Below are positions 9,198 through 17,352 of a DNA stretch of 64,000 nt, piece by piece. Numbering within the stretch: the first letter of the stretch is position 1; the number at the start of each line of letters is the position of its first letter. Location of the stretch: NCBI RefSeq assembly GCF_020297055.1, contig NZ_JAIXCQ010000002.1:124001-188000 (forward strand), given 5' to 3'. Origin of the DNA: Isoptericola luteus. GTDB lineage: Bacteria; Actinomycetota; Actinomycetes; Actinomycetales; Cellulomonadaceae. The notes under the pieces were generated by a model. The model was not told where the DNA came from. It saw only the letters and a list, made by a program, of their open reading frames with translations, and made no database searches. Both the position numbers and the translations under genes were made by a program.

Positions 9198-10175
9198 TCA
9201 GTCGCGCTGCGCGAGGCGCCTCGCGAGCACGGCGCACACGACGAGCTGGAGCTGGTGGAAGAGGATCACCGGCACGGCGATGACGCCCGCCGCCGCGACG
9301 GGGAACAGCACGCTCGCCATCGGCAGGCCGGTGGCGAGCGACTTCTTGGACCCGCACATGAGCAGGGCGACGCGGTCCTCGACCGGCAGCCGCAGCGCCG
9401 CCCCGCCCCACCAGGTGACGGCCAGCATGACGCCGAGCAGCAGCGCGCTCACCGCCAGCAGCGCCACGACCGCCCACGCCGAGATGTCTGCCCATACGCC
9501 GGCGGCCGAGGCCGCGGCGACCGCGGAGAACACCACGACGAGGATGGTGCCGCGGTCCACGGCCTGGGTGAGGCGGCGGCGCGCGCGGACCCGCTCGCCC
9601 ACCCAGGGCTGCAGGAGTTGCCCGACGACGAACGGTGCCAGGAGCTGCAGCAGGACGGTCCGCAGGCCGCCGAACCCGCCCGAGGCCCCGGCGGCGACGC
9701 CGTCCGCACCGCTCATCAGCCACAGCACCAGCAGCGGGGTCAGCACCATGCCCAGCACGTTCGAGACGGTGGCGCCGCAGATGGCACCGGCGACGTTCCC
9801 GCGCGCCACCGACGTGAACGCCACCGACGACTGCACGGTCGACGGGAGCAGCGCCAGGTACAGCATCCCGGCGGCCAGGGGCGCGCCCACCAGCGGCGTG
9901 ACCGCCCACGCCACCACGAGCCCGAGCACGGGGAACACCACGTACGTGGCGGCGAGGATGCCGCCCTGCAGCCGCCAGTTCCGCAGCCCCGCCCACACCT
10001 CGCCCGTGGACAGCCGCATGCCGTAGACACCGAAGAGGACGGTGACCGCGACGTCCGCCACGACGTCGGCCACCCGCTGCACGTCCGGCCCGATCGGCAC
10101 CACCATGCCCAGCACCAGGACGCCGACCAGGGCGACGACGAACGGGTCCACCCACCGGCTCAGGACACGACGCAC
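9198..10175 (-). CDS. Bile acid:sodium symporter-like membrane transporter
   Basis: 325 residues with about nine or ten hydrophobic helices spread over the whole length. ALLPSTVQSSVAFTSVARGN followed by GATVSNVLGM, and CGSKKSLATGLPMA near the C-terminus, are the crossover signatures of the SBF-like (BASS/YchJ type) family. It is expected in the cytoplasmic membrane; the solute is unknown. Start GTG 10175 has TAGACT 6 bases upstream and no Shine-Dalgarno, so the mRNA is probably leaderless. It stands alone between a DUF3175 remnant and the QorB-type reductase gene. Confidence 0.8.
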   Translation of the reverse strand: MRRVLSRWVDPFVVALVGVLVLGMVVPIGPDVQRVADVVADVAVTVLFGVYGMRLSTGEVWAGLRNWRLQGGILAATYVVFPVLGLVVAWAVTPLVGAPLAAGMLYLALLPSTVQSSVAFTSVARGNVAGAICGATVSNVLGMVLTPLLVLWLMSGADGVAAGASGGFGGLRTVLLQLLAPFVVGQLLQPWVGERVRARRRLTQAVDRGTILVVVFSAVAAASAAGVWADISAWAVVALLAVSALLLGVMLAVTWWGGAALRLPVEDRVALLMCGSKKSLATGLPMASVLFPVAAAGVIAVPVILFHQLQLVVCAVLARRLAQRD

Positions 10176-10214
10176 CGGGCGAGTCTACGGACCGGCCCCG
10201 CGCCCCGGGCGGCG

Positions 10215-10278
10215 CGCGCTCCGGCCATGCGCTCCGGTCGTGCGCTCCGGTCGTGCGCTCCGGTCGTGCGCTCCGGTC
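10215..10278. repeat. 13-bp tandem repeat, about five copies
   Basis: The unit GTGCGCTCCGGTC occurs four times in a row (from about 10227), with one degenerate copy before it, between the symporter start and the reductase gene, running into the last codons of the latter. It looks like simple replication slippage. No array of spacers, so not CRISPR. Confidence 0.85.
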
Positions 10279-11149
10279 AGTGTGTCAGCGCACGACGCAG
10301 CCCGTCGACGAGCGGCGTCGTCGGGCGGCCGATCAACCGGGCGAGGTCGCCGGACGTCTCGGACAGCAGGCCGTCGCCCGTGTTCGCGTCGAGGCCGGCG
10401 AGGAACCCGGCGGTGCCCTCGTCCAGCCCCGCGCCCACGAGCAGGTCGCGGTGCTCGTCGGACGTCAGCCGCCGGTAGGCCACCGGGCGGCCCAGGATCT
10501 CGGCGGCGGTGCTCGCGAGCTCGTCGAAGTCCCACGCCGCGTCGCCCGACAGCTCGTACACCGCGCCGTCGTGCGACCCGTCGCGACCGACGTCCAGCGC
10601 GACGACGGCGGCCGCCTCGGCGTAGTCGCCACGGCTCGCGCTGGCGACCCGGCCGTCCCCGGCGCTGCGCGCGATCTCGCCGGTCTGCGCGGCCTGCTGC
10701 ACGTCGGGGACGTAGTTCTCCGTGTACCAGCCGTTGCGCAGGAACGTCGTCGAGAGGCCGGACGCCGCGAGCAGCTCCTCGGTGGCCTTGTGCTCCGGCA
10801 CGACCACCAGCGACGAGGTGTCGGCGTGCGGGGCGCTCGTGTAGACGACGCGGGAGACGCCGGCGCCCTTCGCCGCGTCGGCCACGGCGCCGTGCTGGCG
10901 GACGCGCTGGCCGATCTCCGAGCCGGAGACGAGCACGAGGACGTCGACGCCGTCGAGGGCGGTCGCGAGCGTCTCGGGGCGGTCGTAGTCGGCCTCACGG
11001 ACGACGACGCCGCGGCCGGCCAGGTCGGCGACCTTGCTCGTGGTGCGCGCGAGCGCCACGACGTCGGCGGGCGAGGCGCCGCGGGCGAGCAGCGACTCGA
11101 CGACGAGCCGGCCGAGGTGGCCGCTGGTTCCGGTGACGGCGATGGACAT
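10277..11149 (-). CDS. NmrA-like NAD(P)H-dependent quinone reductase (QorB type)
   Basis: 290 residues with an N-terminal Rossmann fold (AVTGTSGHLGRLVVESLLARG) and the extended-SDR NmrA arrangement: VSGSEIGQR, SRVVYTSAPHAD, FLRNGWYTENYV, and a DFDELASTAAEILGRPV C-terminal region as in QorB/azoreductase-like proteins. Likely reduces quinones or related electrophiles with NAD(P)H in the cytosol. ATG 11149 follows AAGGAG at 8 bases. It diverges from an HxlR regulator at 11292, and the shared promoter region contains a dyad; such QorR-QorB pairs respond to electrophile or oxidative stress. Exact substrate is not known. Confidence 0.85.
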   Translation of the reverse strand: MSIAVTGTSGHLGRLVVESLLARGASPADVVALARTTSKVADLAGRGVVVREADYDRPETLATALDGVDVLVLVSGSEIGQRVRQHGAVADAAKGAGVSRVVYTSAPHADTSSLVVVPEHKATEELLAASGLSTTFLRNGWYTENYVPDVQQAAQTGEIARSAGDGRVASASRGDYAEAAAVVALDVGRDGSHDGAVYELSGDAAWDFDELASTAAEILGRPVAYRRLTSDEHRDLLVGAGLDEGTAGFLAGLDANTGDGLLSETSGDLARLIGRPTTPLVDGLRRALTH

Positions 11150-11205
11150 GCTGGTGCTCCTTCGGGTGCGGGCGGCACGGCCGAGCGCCGGGCCTCCGCC
11201 AGTAT

Positions 11206-11226
11206 GCACTTACTTTTCGTTAGTGC
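11206..11226. promoter_or_regulatory. Candidate HxlR operator between divergent genes
   Basis: GCACTTAC (11206-11213), spacer TTTTC, GTTAGTGC (11219-11226): 8-base arms complementary at 7 of 8 positions. It lies 57 bases upstream of the reductase and 66 upstream of the HxlR regulator in the only AT-richer stretch of the intergenic region, where an HxlR dimer controlling both genes would be expected. Confidence 0.6.
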
Positions 11227-11291
11227 CACCCATTACGCAGCATGGCGTGCCCAACAGTGCCCGCGGCGGGGAGGAGCCGTATCCTGGCGCG

Positions 11292-11699
11292 ATGACGGAC
11301 GCCCGCCCCCTCGAGGATTTCGGCCCCACCGACGCCATGGTGGCCGACGTCTTCCAGCGCGACTGCACGTCGCGCCAGCTGCTCGAGGCCGTGACGGGGC
11401 GATGGGGCGTCCTCACCGTGGTCGGTCTGCGCGACGGAGCCGTGCGCTTCAACGCGCTGCGCCGCCGCATCGACGGCGTGAGCGAGAAGATGCTCGCCCA
11501 GACCCTGCAGACGCTCGAGCGCGACGGCGTCGTCGTGCGCGAGGTGCGTGCGACGATCCCGCCGCACGTCGAGTACTCCCTCACCGCCCTGGGCCGGCGC
11601 GTCGCCGACGACCTGACCAGGCTCATCGACGTCCTCGAGGGCGCGACCGTCGAGGTCGCCGCGTCCCAGCGGGCGTACGACGCCCGCCGGGACGCCTGA
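11292..11699 (+). CDS. HxlR-family transcriptional regulator
   Basis: 135 residues. Residues about 20-115 form the HxlR winged helix: GRWGVLTVVGLRDGAVRFNAL, RRIDGVSEKMLAQTLQTLERDGVV, IPPHVEYSLTALGR. The single upstream Cys29 in RDCTSRQLLE is in the position used for redox sensing in QorR-type members. Start ATG 11292 has TATCCT 6 bases upstream and no Shine-Dalgarno, so likely leaderless. Divergent from the QorB-type reductase, which it probably represses together with itself through the dyad at 11206-11226. Confidence 0.88.
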   Translation: MTDARPLEDFGPTDAMVADVFQRDCTSRQLLEAVTGRWGVLTVVGLRDGAVRFNALRRRIDGVSEKMLAQTLQTLERDGVVVREVRATIPPHVEYSLTALGRRVADDLTRLIDVLEGATVEVAASQRAYDARRDA

Positions 11700-11701
11700 C
11701 G

Positions 11702-12778
11702 TCACCCGTTGTAGCGCACGTACAGGTAGACCAGCACCGCGGCCACGACGAGGCCGACGATCACGGCGAAGACGATCTTGCCGACGCTGAAGGGCCGCTT
11801 GCCGACGACCTGGCCGGTGTTCGCGTTGACCATGACCTGCCACTGCTTGCCCGCGTACACGTAGGTCGCGATCCACAGCGGGAGCAGCACGAGCTTGAAC
11901 ATGACGTCGGCGTACGTGGTCCGGACGGTGCCGACACGCTGCTCGTCGCCCCCGATGTCCTGGCGGACGTCGCGCGTGATCGTCTTGGCCATCGTCGACT
12001 TGGCCCGCTCGAGGCCCTCGGGCGGCTCGACCTCGTACCGCGCCGCCGAGAACCCGGCGAGGTACTCCGGCCGGAACGGGGCGGCGTCCTCGAGCCGCCA
12101 TGGCCCGAGGCGGGCGAGATCGCGCTCGGCGACCTGCGAGGAAGCCGGGACGAGCACGTCGTCGAACGACCGCTCCACCTGCCCCGACACGGGCTTCCAG
12201 CTCACGCGGCGCTCCTGCCGCTCCTCGTCCCCGTTCTTGACCGTGACGTAGTACGCGTCGCCGCGCTGGCCCGTGTACGCGGACGACGTCTCGGCGTCGA
12301 ACGTCCAGTGCGGCAGGTACGAGCCGTGGAGCGACTCCGTGTCGCCGACCTTCTTGAGCTCGCCCGGCGCGAACCAGCGCGAGCGCACCCAGCGGCGGAA
12401 CGCCTCGCGGGCCTGCGCCCGCTCGACGCCGAACGGCACGACCGCCTCCGGCTGCACGAGCCCGTCGGCCTCCGCCACGGCCACCAGGTGGCCGCCGCAG
12501 AACCGGCACGCGACGGACAGGTCGGTGCCCTGCGTGGTCGCGCCGCACCCGTCGCACGTCAGCAGGCGGTCGTCGAGGAGCGCGGCGCTCGACCCGGCCT
12601 GGGCGGCGGCCCACGCCTCGAACGAGTGCTCGTCGACGGCGTCGTCGTCCGCGTGGACGATCGCCTCCTGTGCGCCGCACGCCACGCACCTCAGGTGCCC
12701 GGTACCGGGCGCGTACGCGAGCTGGGACCCGCACGCCTCGCAGCGCGTGCGGACGAGCTCGCCCTGGGCGTCGTTCAC
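11702..12778 (-). CDS. Zinc-ribbon membrane protein of SPFH pair
   Basis: 358 residues. Four CxxC pairs in the first 110 residues (CEAC, CVAC, CDGC, CRFC) make two zinc ribbons; the middle is a soluble domain with PHWTFDAETSSAYTGQRGD and VTVKNGDEER; near residue 285 LVLLPLWIATYVYAGKQWQVMVN is a half-hydrophobic segment, and the C-terminal IVFAVIVGLVVAAVLVYLYV is a membrane helix. Start GTG 12778 overlaps nothing but follows the SPFH stop by 2 bases, so the two are translationally coupled. Zinc-ribbon proteins of this kind recur beside SPFH proteins, suggesting a shared membrane or stress role; the activity is unknown. Confidence 0.7.
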   Translation of the reverse strand: MNDAQGELVRTRCEACGSQLAYAPGTGHLRCVACGAQEAIVHADDDAVDEHSFEAWAAAQAGSSAALLDDRLLTCDGCGATTQGTDLSVACRFCGGHLVAVAEADGLVQPEAVVPFGVERAQAREAFRRWVRSRWFAPGELKKVGDTESLHGSYLPHWTFDAETSSAYTGQRGDAYYVTVKNGDEERQERRVSWKPVSGQVERSFDDVLVPASSQVAERDLARLGPWRLEDAAPFRPEYLAGFSAARYEVEPPEGLERAKSTMAKTITRDVRQDIGGDEQRVGTVRTTYADVMFKLVLLPLWIATYVYAGKQWQVMVNANTGQVVGKRPFSVGKIVFAVIVGLVVAAVLVYLYVRYNG

Positions 12779-12780
12779 CG

Positions 12781-13932
12781 TCAGCCCTCGCTGCTCGTCG
12801 ACGTGCCGGGTGCCGGCGGCATCGGCGGCAGCGGCGGCGGCGCCGCGGCGAAGAGCGAGGCGAGCGCTGGCACCTGCCCGGCGGCCGTCCAGGCAGCCAT
12901 GCCCTGCTGCCACACGAGCGTCTCGCGCGTCACCTCGCCGGCGTGGACGCGCGCACCGAGGTCCGTCGTCGTGCCAGGACCGGCCTGCGTGCCGCCGACC
13001 GCCCAGAACCACGACGGCGTGGCCGGCAGCGGCGGCGGGCCGGCCTGAGCCGCGGGGGCCGACGGCGCAGCCTGGGCGCCGGGCGCGAGCGTCTGGGCCA
13101 TCTGCTGGCCCATCGCCATCCCCATGCCGAGCCCGAGGCCCTCGCCCGCGCCTCCCGGGTTCGCGGCGGCGGTCTCGATCGCGTTCGCCGTCTGGAACTT
13201 GGTGTACTGGTCGAGGTTCCCGACCACGGCCATCTGGGTGCGCTTGTCGAGCGCCGCCTCGACCTCCGGCGGGAACGACACGTTCTCGAGGACGAAGCGC
13301 GGGACGGCGACGCCGTACTCGGCCAGGTCCGCGGTGAGCTGGCCCGCGAGCCGCTCGGCGATCTCGCGCTGGTTCGCGGCGAGGTCGATCGCGGCCACGC
13401 CCGCCTCGGCGAGCGCCTGGCCGAGCTGCCCGACGATGAGACGACGGAAGTAGTCGGCGATCTCGTCGGTGCGGAACTGCGGGTCGGTGCCCACCAGCTG
13501 GCGCAGGAGGGCGGCCGGGTCGACGACCCGCAGCGCGTACGTGCCGAACGCACGGAGGCGGACCGCGCCGAGCTCGGGGTCGCGCAGGATCACCGGGTTC
13601 TGCGTGCCCCACGTGAGGTCCGTGAACTGGCGCGTCGCGACGAAGTAGACCTCCGCCTTGAACGGGGAGTTGAACCCGTACTTCCAGCCCTTGAGGGTGG
13701 ACAGGATCGGCAGGTTGCTCGTCTCGAGCGTGTACGTGCCCGGGCCGAACACGTCGGCGAGCCGGCCCTCGCTGACGAAGACGGCCGTCTGGCCCTCGCG
13801 CACGACCAGCTTGGCCTGGTTCTTGATCTCGTTGCCCTGGCGGGGGAACCGCCACACGATCGTGTCCCGGCTCTCGTCGAGGAACTCGATGATGTCGATC
13901 AGCTGTCCACGAAGCTTCTCCATGAAGCTCAT
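12781..13932 (-). CDS. SPFH-domain protein with C-terminal GYF_2 domain
   Basis: 383 residues. Residues about 30-235 are an SPFH (stomatin/prohibitin-like) domain of the YdjI/virion-core-like bacterial type: NQAKLVVREGQTAVFVSEG, GPGTYTLETSNLPIL, DLTWGTQNPVILRDPELG, VLENVSFPPEVEAALDKR. A Gly/Ala/Pro-rich linker with repeated GMGMAMGQQ leads to a GYF_2 domain at about 315-365 (WFWAVGGTQAGP, VWQQGMAAWTAAG), then a proline-rich tail. ATG 13932 follows AAGGAG by 7 bases. It forms a two-gene operon with the zinc-ribbon membrane protein, which may anchor it. Related proteins assemble scaffolds at membranes; the cargo here is unknown. Confidence 0.8.
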   Translation of the reverse strand: MSFMEKLRGQLIDIIEFLDESRDTIVWRFPRQGNEIKNQAKLVVREGQTAVFVSEGRLADVFGPGTYTLETSNLPILSTLKGWKYGFNSPFKAEVYFVATRQFTDLTWGTQNPVILRDPELGAVRLRAFGTYALRVVDPAALLRQLVGTDPQFRTDEIADYFRRLIVGQLGQALAEAGVAAIDLAANQREIAERLAGQLTADLAEYGVAVPRFVLENVSFPPEVEAALDKRTQMAVVGNLDQYTKFQTANAIETAAANPGGAGEGLGLGMGMAMGQQMAQTLAPGAQAAPSAPAAQAGPPPLPATPSWFWAVGGTQAGPGTTTDLGARVHAGEVTRETLVWQQGMAAWTAAGQVPALASLFAAAPPPLPPMPPAPGTSTSSEG

Positions 13933-14120
13933 CCGGACTCCTTCGGTGTCGTACGAGTCGGGCGCGGGCGCCCCGGCGGGCAGAGCATAGCGGCGCGCAC
14001 CCACGACGATGAAACCCTCAAGGATTGGTCAAACACCGAGGCCCGGGCGCCGGGGCGGCCGATCGTCGGGCCGTCGCGCTCCACGCGCCGGTGACGCGCC
14101 GGCACGAATTCACCCGGCGG

Positions 14121-14621
14121 TCAGTACTCGACGCGCGTGCCGAGCTCGCGCCAGGCGTCGAACGGGGCGAGCGGGCGGCTCGCGCGCGCCTGCCCGACGA
14201 CCATGATGCTGCCGGACCGCCGGGTCGCGGCGTCCGCGGAGAAGTAGTCGTAGAACACGGCGTCGTCGAAGCCCGCCGCCGCGGCGTCGTGCCGGTCCGC
14301 GGCGAAGCGCACGGCCTCGACGCGGGCCCACAGCGCCGAGGCGAGGCACATGGGGCACGGCTCGCAGCTGGAGTAGAGCGTGGCGCCCGTCAGGTCGAAG
14401 GTGCCGAGGTCGGCGCACGCGCGGCGGATCGCGGTCACCTCGGCGTGCGCGGTGGGGTCGTTGTCCTCGGCGACCCGGTTGGTGCCCTCGAAGGCCCGGC
14501 CGTCGGCGGTCACGAGCACGGCGCCGAACGGCCCCCCGGCCTGGGCGACGCTCGCGACGGCGAGCGCGACGGCCCTCTCCAGGTGCTCGGCGTGACGACG
14601 TTCTCCAGGACTGCCTCTCAC
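14121..14621 (-). CDS. Nucleoside deaminase (guanine deaminase/CMP-dCMP type)
   Basis: 166 residues with the zinc deaminase motifs HAEVTAIRRA (zinc His plus catalytic Glu) and SSCEPCPMC (two zinc Cys). GGPFGAVLV and the length match the guanine-deaminase-like nucleoside deaminases rather than tRNA-specific TadA, although TadA cannot be excluded on motif alone; the C-terminal FDDAVFYDYFSAD and DAWRELG agree with the guanine type. Start GTG 14621 follows GGGAGG by 5 bases. Divergent from the sulfurtransferase at 14885. Cytosolic purine salvage is the likely role. Confidence 0.8.
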   Translation of the reverse strand: MRGSPGERRHAEHLERAVALAVASVAQAGGPFGAVLVTADGRAFEGTNRVAEDNDPTAHAEVTAIRRACADLGTFDLTGATLYSSCEPCPMCLASALWARVEAVRFAADRHDAAAAGFDDAVFYDYFSADAATRRSGSIMVVGQARASRPLAPFDAWRELGTRVEY

Positions 14622-14884
14622 TGTGACCTCCCACGGTCTCGGCGACGACCGACTCCCGCCCGGCTGATGGCTGCCGGTGTCGGATCGACGCGTCTGGTCG
14701 ACCACCGCCCGACTCTTCGTCAGGCGGCCCGGGCCCGCCGTCGGCACGACGACGCTAGCAGCGGGCACCATCTCCGCCCCGTCTCAAATTGTGGTCCCAA
14801 ATGCTGGACATGCTCTGTCGGCCCACGTCGCCGTGTTCCTAGAGTGGCCCTGGACCCACCCGCCCCGCCGATCCTGGAGGAACC

Positions 14885-15811
14885 ATGGCCGCACCCACCG
14901 ACCCGACCCCGCGCCTTGCCGAGTACGCACACCCCGAGCGGCTGGTGACCACCTCCTGGCTCGCCGAGCACCTCGACGAGCCGGGCCTGGTCGTGGTGGA
15001 GTCCGACGAGGACGTGCTGCTCTACGAGACCGGGCACATCCCCGGCTCGGTGAAGATCGACTGGCACACCGACCTGCTCCAGCCCGTCGAGCGGGACTAC
15101 CTCGACGGCGCCGGGTTCGCCGACCTGCTGGCCGACCGCGGCATCTCCCGCGACACGACGATCGTGCTCTACGGCGACAAGAACAACTGGTGGGCCGCGT
15201 ACACCGCCTGGGTCTTCACGCTGTTCGGCCACGAGGACGTCCGCCTGCTCGACGGCGGCCGCAACCTGTGGGTCGCGGAGGGCCGCGAGCTCACCACCGA
15301 CGTCCCCACGCCCGAGCGCGGCGACTACCCCGTCGTCGAGCGCGACGACACCACGTTCCGCGCCTTCAAGGAGGACGTGCTCGCCCACCTGGGCAACGGC
15401 CCGCTCGTCGACATCCGCTCCCCGCAGGAGTACACGGGTGAGCGCCTGCACATCCCGGACTACCCGGAGGAGGGCGTGCTGCGCGGCGGCCACATCCCCA
15501 CCGCGCACAACGTGCCGTGGGCCACGGCGGTCGCCCAGGACGGCACCTACAAGCCGCGCGCCGAGCTCGAGGCCATCTACCGCGAGGGCGGCCTCGGGAT
15601 CGCCACGGACGACTCGGTGATCACGTACTGCCGCATCGGCGAGCGCTCCAGCCACACCTGGTTCGCCCTGCGCTACCTGCTGGGCATCGACGACGTGCGC
15701 AACTACGACGGCTCCTGGACGGAGTGGGGCAACGCCGTGCGCGTGCCGATCGTCTCCGGCGCCGAGGTCGGCGAGGTCCCCGGCAAGGCCAAGGCCGCCC
15801 AGGCCGCCTGA
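14885..15811 (+). CDS. sseA: Thiosulfate/3-mercaptopyruvate sulfurtransferase, tandem rhodanese
   Basis: 308 residues with two rhodanese domains. The first (about 20-145) lacks the catalytic Cys, having [12 protein letters not shown] at that point; the second (about 160-295) carries the active loop CRIGERS with Cys near residue 249. The CRIGERS form is that of thiosulfate sulfurtransferases of the actinobacterial SseA/CysA type. ATG 14885 follows GGAGG by 5 bases. A hairpin (15826-15862) separates it from the SufE-like gene 125 bases downstream; the pairing suggests sulfur mobilised here is handed to SufE-like protein. The 263-base upstream intergenic region holds no gene. Confidence 0.88.
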   Translation: MAAPTDPTPRLAEYAHPERLVTTSWLAEHLDEPGLVVVESDEDVLLYETGHIPGSVKIDWHTDLLQPVERDYLDGAGFADLLADRGISRDTTIVLYGDKNNWWAAYTAWVFTLFGHEDVRLLDGGRNLWVAEGRELTTDVPTPERGDYPVVERDDTTFRAFKEDVLAHLGNGPLVDIRSPQEYTGERLHIPDYPEEGVLRGGHIPTAHNVPWATAVAQDGTYKPRAELEAIYREGGLGIATDDSVITYCRIGERSSHTWFALRYLLGIDDVRNYDGSWTEWGNAVRVPIVSGAEVGEVPGKAKAAQAA

Positions 15812-15825
15812 CCGCCGAGCCCCCG

Positions 15826-15862
15826 GTCGGGCCCGTCGTGCCTTCGTGCCGACGGGCCCGAC
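15826..15862 (+). terminator. Hairpin after sulfurtransferase
   Basis: GTCGGGCCCGTCG (15826-15838) and CGACGGGCCCGAC (15850-15862) form a perfect 13-bp stem with an 11-base loop, 15 bases after the stop. No T-run follows, as is common in high-GC actinobacteria. Confidence 0.65.
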
Positions 15863-15935
15863 CTCTGGCCGGAGGGTCCGACCGGTGACCGGACGGGTCC
15901 GACCGGCGGCCGCCCGCGTACGAGAGACTGGATCC

Positions 15936-16376
15936 ATGACCGACACCCCTGCGCTGCCCGCGGCGCTCGCGGAGATCCGCGAGGACTTCCTCGCCCTGCC
16001 CGAACGCGAGCGGCTGCAGCTGCTGCTCGAGTTCTCCCACGAGCTGCCGGACCTGCCCGAGCGATACGCGTCCATGCCCGGTCTGCTGGAGCGCGTCGAG
16101 GAGTGCCAGTCCCCGGTGCGCGCGTTCGCCGAGGTGGACGACGACGTCGTGCACTTCTACGCGACGGCGCCCGCCGAGGCGCCCACGACGCGGGGGTTCG
16201 CGTCCATCCTGGCGCAAGGGCTGTCCGGGCTGTCCACCCAGCAGGTGCTGGACGTCCCCGACGACTTCCCGCTGATGATCGGGCTCAACCGTGCCGTGAG
16301 CCCGCTGCGGCTGGGAGGCATGGCGGGCATGCTCACGCGGGCCAAGCGGCAGGTGCGCGAGCAGCTGGCCGCCTGA
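15936..16376 (+). CDS. SufE-like sulfur acceptor protein
   Basis: 146 residues matching SufE: EIREDFLALPERERLQLLLEFS, then the acceptor Cys57 in VEECQSPVRAF, HFYATAPAEAPTTRGFASIL and a C-terminal GMLTRAKRQVREQL. SufE takes persulfide sulfur from a cysteine desulfurase or sulfurtransferase. No suf genes are near; its partner is more likely the sulfurtransferase just upstream. ATG 15936 has GAGACT 6 bases upstream and no Shine-Dalgarno, so it may have its own leaderless transcript beyond the hairpin at 15826. Ends 17 bases from the convergent zinc-ribbon gene. Confidence 0.88.
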   Translation: MTDTPALPAALAEIREDFLALPERERLQLLLEFSHELPDLPERYASMPGLLERVEECQSPVRAFAEVDDDVVHFYATAPAEAPTTRGFASILAQGLSGLSTQQVLDVPDDFPLMIGLNRAVSPLRLGGMAGMLTRAKRQVREQLAA

Positions 16377-16392
16377 GCCCTGCCCCGGTCGC

Positions 16393-16770
16393 TCAGAAGT
16401 CGAACAGGTCGCCCAGCCAGGACTCCTTCTTCTTGCGGCGGCGGTACTCGTCGCGGCGCGGGTCGTACGGCCGGTCGTCACGACGACGCTCGTCGTAGCG
16501 CGGGTCGAACCCGCGGTCGTCGCGACGCCGATCGTCCGGCCGCCGGTCCGCCGTGCGCCGGTCGGGCACGGGCCGGTCGTCGAGGCGCGGGGCGTAGGGC
16601 ATCGTCGGGGCCCCCGCCTCCGCCGCGATCTCGGCCTCCATCGAGCGGTCGATGATCTTGTCGAGCTCCCCCCGGTCGAGCCAGACACCGCGGCACTGGG
16701 GGCAGTAGTCGATCTCGACGCCCTTGCGCTCGGTCATGACCAGGACGGCATCGTCGTGCGGGCACTGCAT
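16393..16770 (-). CDS. TFIIB-type zinc-ribbon protein with Asp/Arg-rich tail
   Basis: 125 residues. The first 45 are a zf-TFIIB ribbon: CPHD (one Cys only in the first knuckle), YCPQCRGVWLDRGELDKII. The middle is low-complexity repeats of D, R, P and Y (RRDDRGFDPRYDERR), and the tail is basic then hydrophobic (RRRKKKESWLGDLFDF), a terminal motif shared by many small bacterial zf-TFIIB proteins. Function unknown; the ribbon suggests protein or nucleic-acid binding. Convergent with the SufE-like gene. Confidence 0.75.
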   Translation of the reverse strand: MQCPHDDAVLVMTERKGVEIDYCPQCRGVWLDRGELDKIIDRSMEAEIAAEAGAPTMPYAPRLDDRPVPDRRTADRRPDDRRRDDRGFDPRYDERRRDDRPYDPRRDEYRRRKKKESWLGDLFDF

Positions 16771-16934
16771 CGTGGGCTGCTCCTCGTTCGTCGCCGGACG
16801 GGCGTCGCCCGGCGTGCGGCATCGGCGGCATCGGCCTTGTGCACGCCTGAACGTGCCGCGCCCTCCTGAGGTTCCCACACCCTGTCGCCCGGCCAGCCCC
16901 GCCGTGGCACCTCCCGGTGTGCGAGAGTGTGCCC

Positions 16935-17318
16935 ATGACGGTGCTCGTGGCCTACAACCCCTCGCCACACGGTGAGGCGGCGCTCCGGACCGCGATCGAC
17001 GAGGCGGCCCGCCGACGGGCCCCCCTGCACGTCGTGGCCCTGGCACCGCCCGACGACGGCGGCCCCGGTCCGCTCGAGGCGCTGCTGGCCGCCGTGCCGG
17101 ACACCGTGGAGGTCCAGCCCGTGACCGTGCGGCCGCACGGCACGGAGCCGGCCGACCTCATCCTCGACACCACGGAGAGGACGGGGGCGGTCCTCGTCGT
17201 CATCGGGTCCCGCAAGCGCTCGAGCACGGGCACGTTCCTCATGGGCACCACGACCCAGCGCGTGCTGCTCGACTCCCCCGTGCCGGTGCTCGTCGTCAAG
17301 GACGTCTACGACGCCTGA
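16935..17318 (+). CDS. Universal stress protein (UspA) family
   Basis: 127 residues, one Usp domain. TVLVAYNPSPHGEAALRTAIDEAARR opens the fold and GSRKRSSTGTFLMGTTTQRVLLDSPVPVLVV is the ATP-binding/C-terminal motif. ATG 16935 has GAGAGT 6 bases upstream, the leaderless pattern. Alone between two convergent or divergent neighbours; no partner suggests a specific pathway. Confidence 0.88.
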   Translation: MTVLVAYNPSPHGEAALRTAIDEAARRRAPLHVVALAPPDDGGPGPLEALLAAVPDTVEVQPVTVRPHGTEPADLILDTTERTGAVLVVIGSRKRSSTGTFLMGTTTQRVLLDSPVPVLVVKDVYDA

Positions 17319-17352
17319 CGCCACCGCGCGGTGACCGCCCGCGACCCCGGCC

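Noticed and set aside
10215-10278. Possible CRISPR array
   Set aside because: Units of 13 bases are directly adjacent with no spacers; simple tandem repeat.
10253-13048. 931-codon plus-strand open frame
   Set aside because: Antisense to the reductase, zinc-ribbon and SPFH genes and overlaps HxlR; no domain content.
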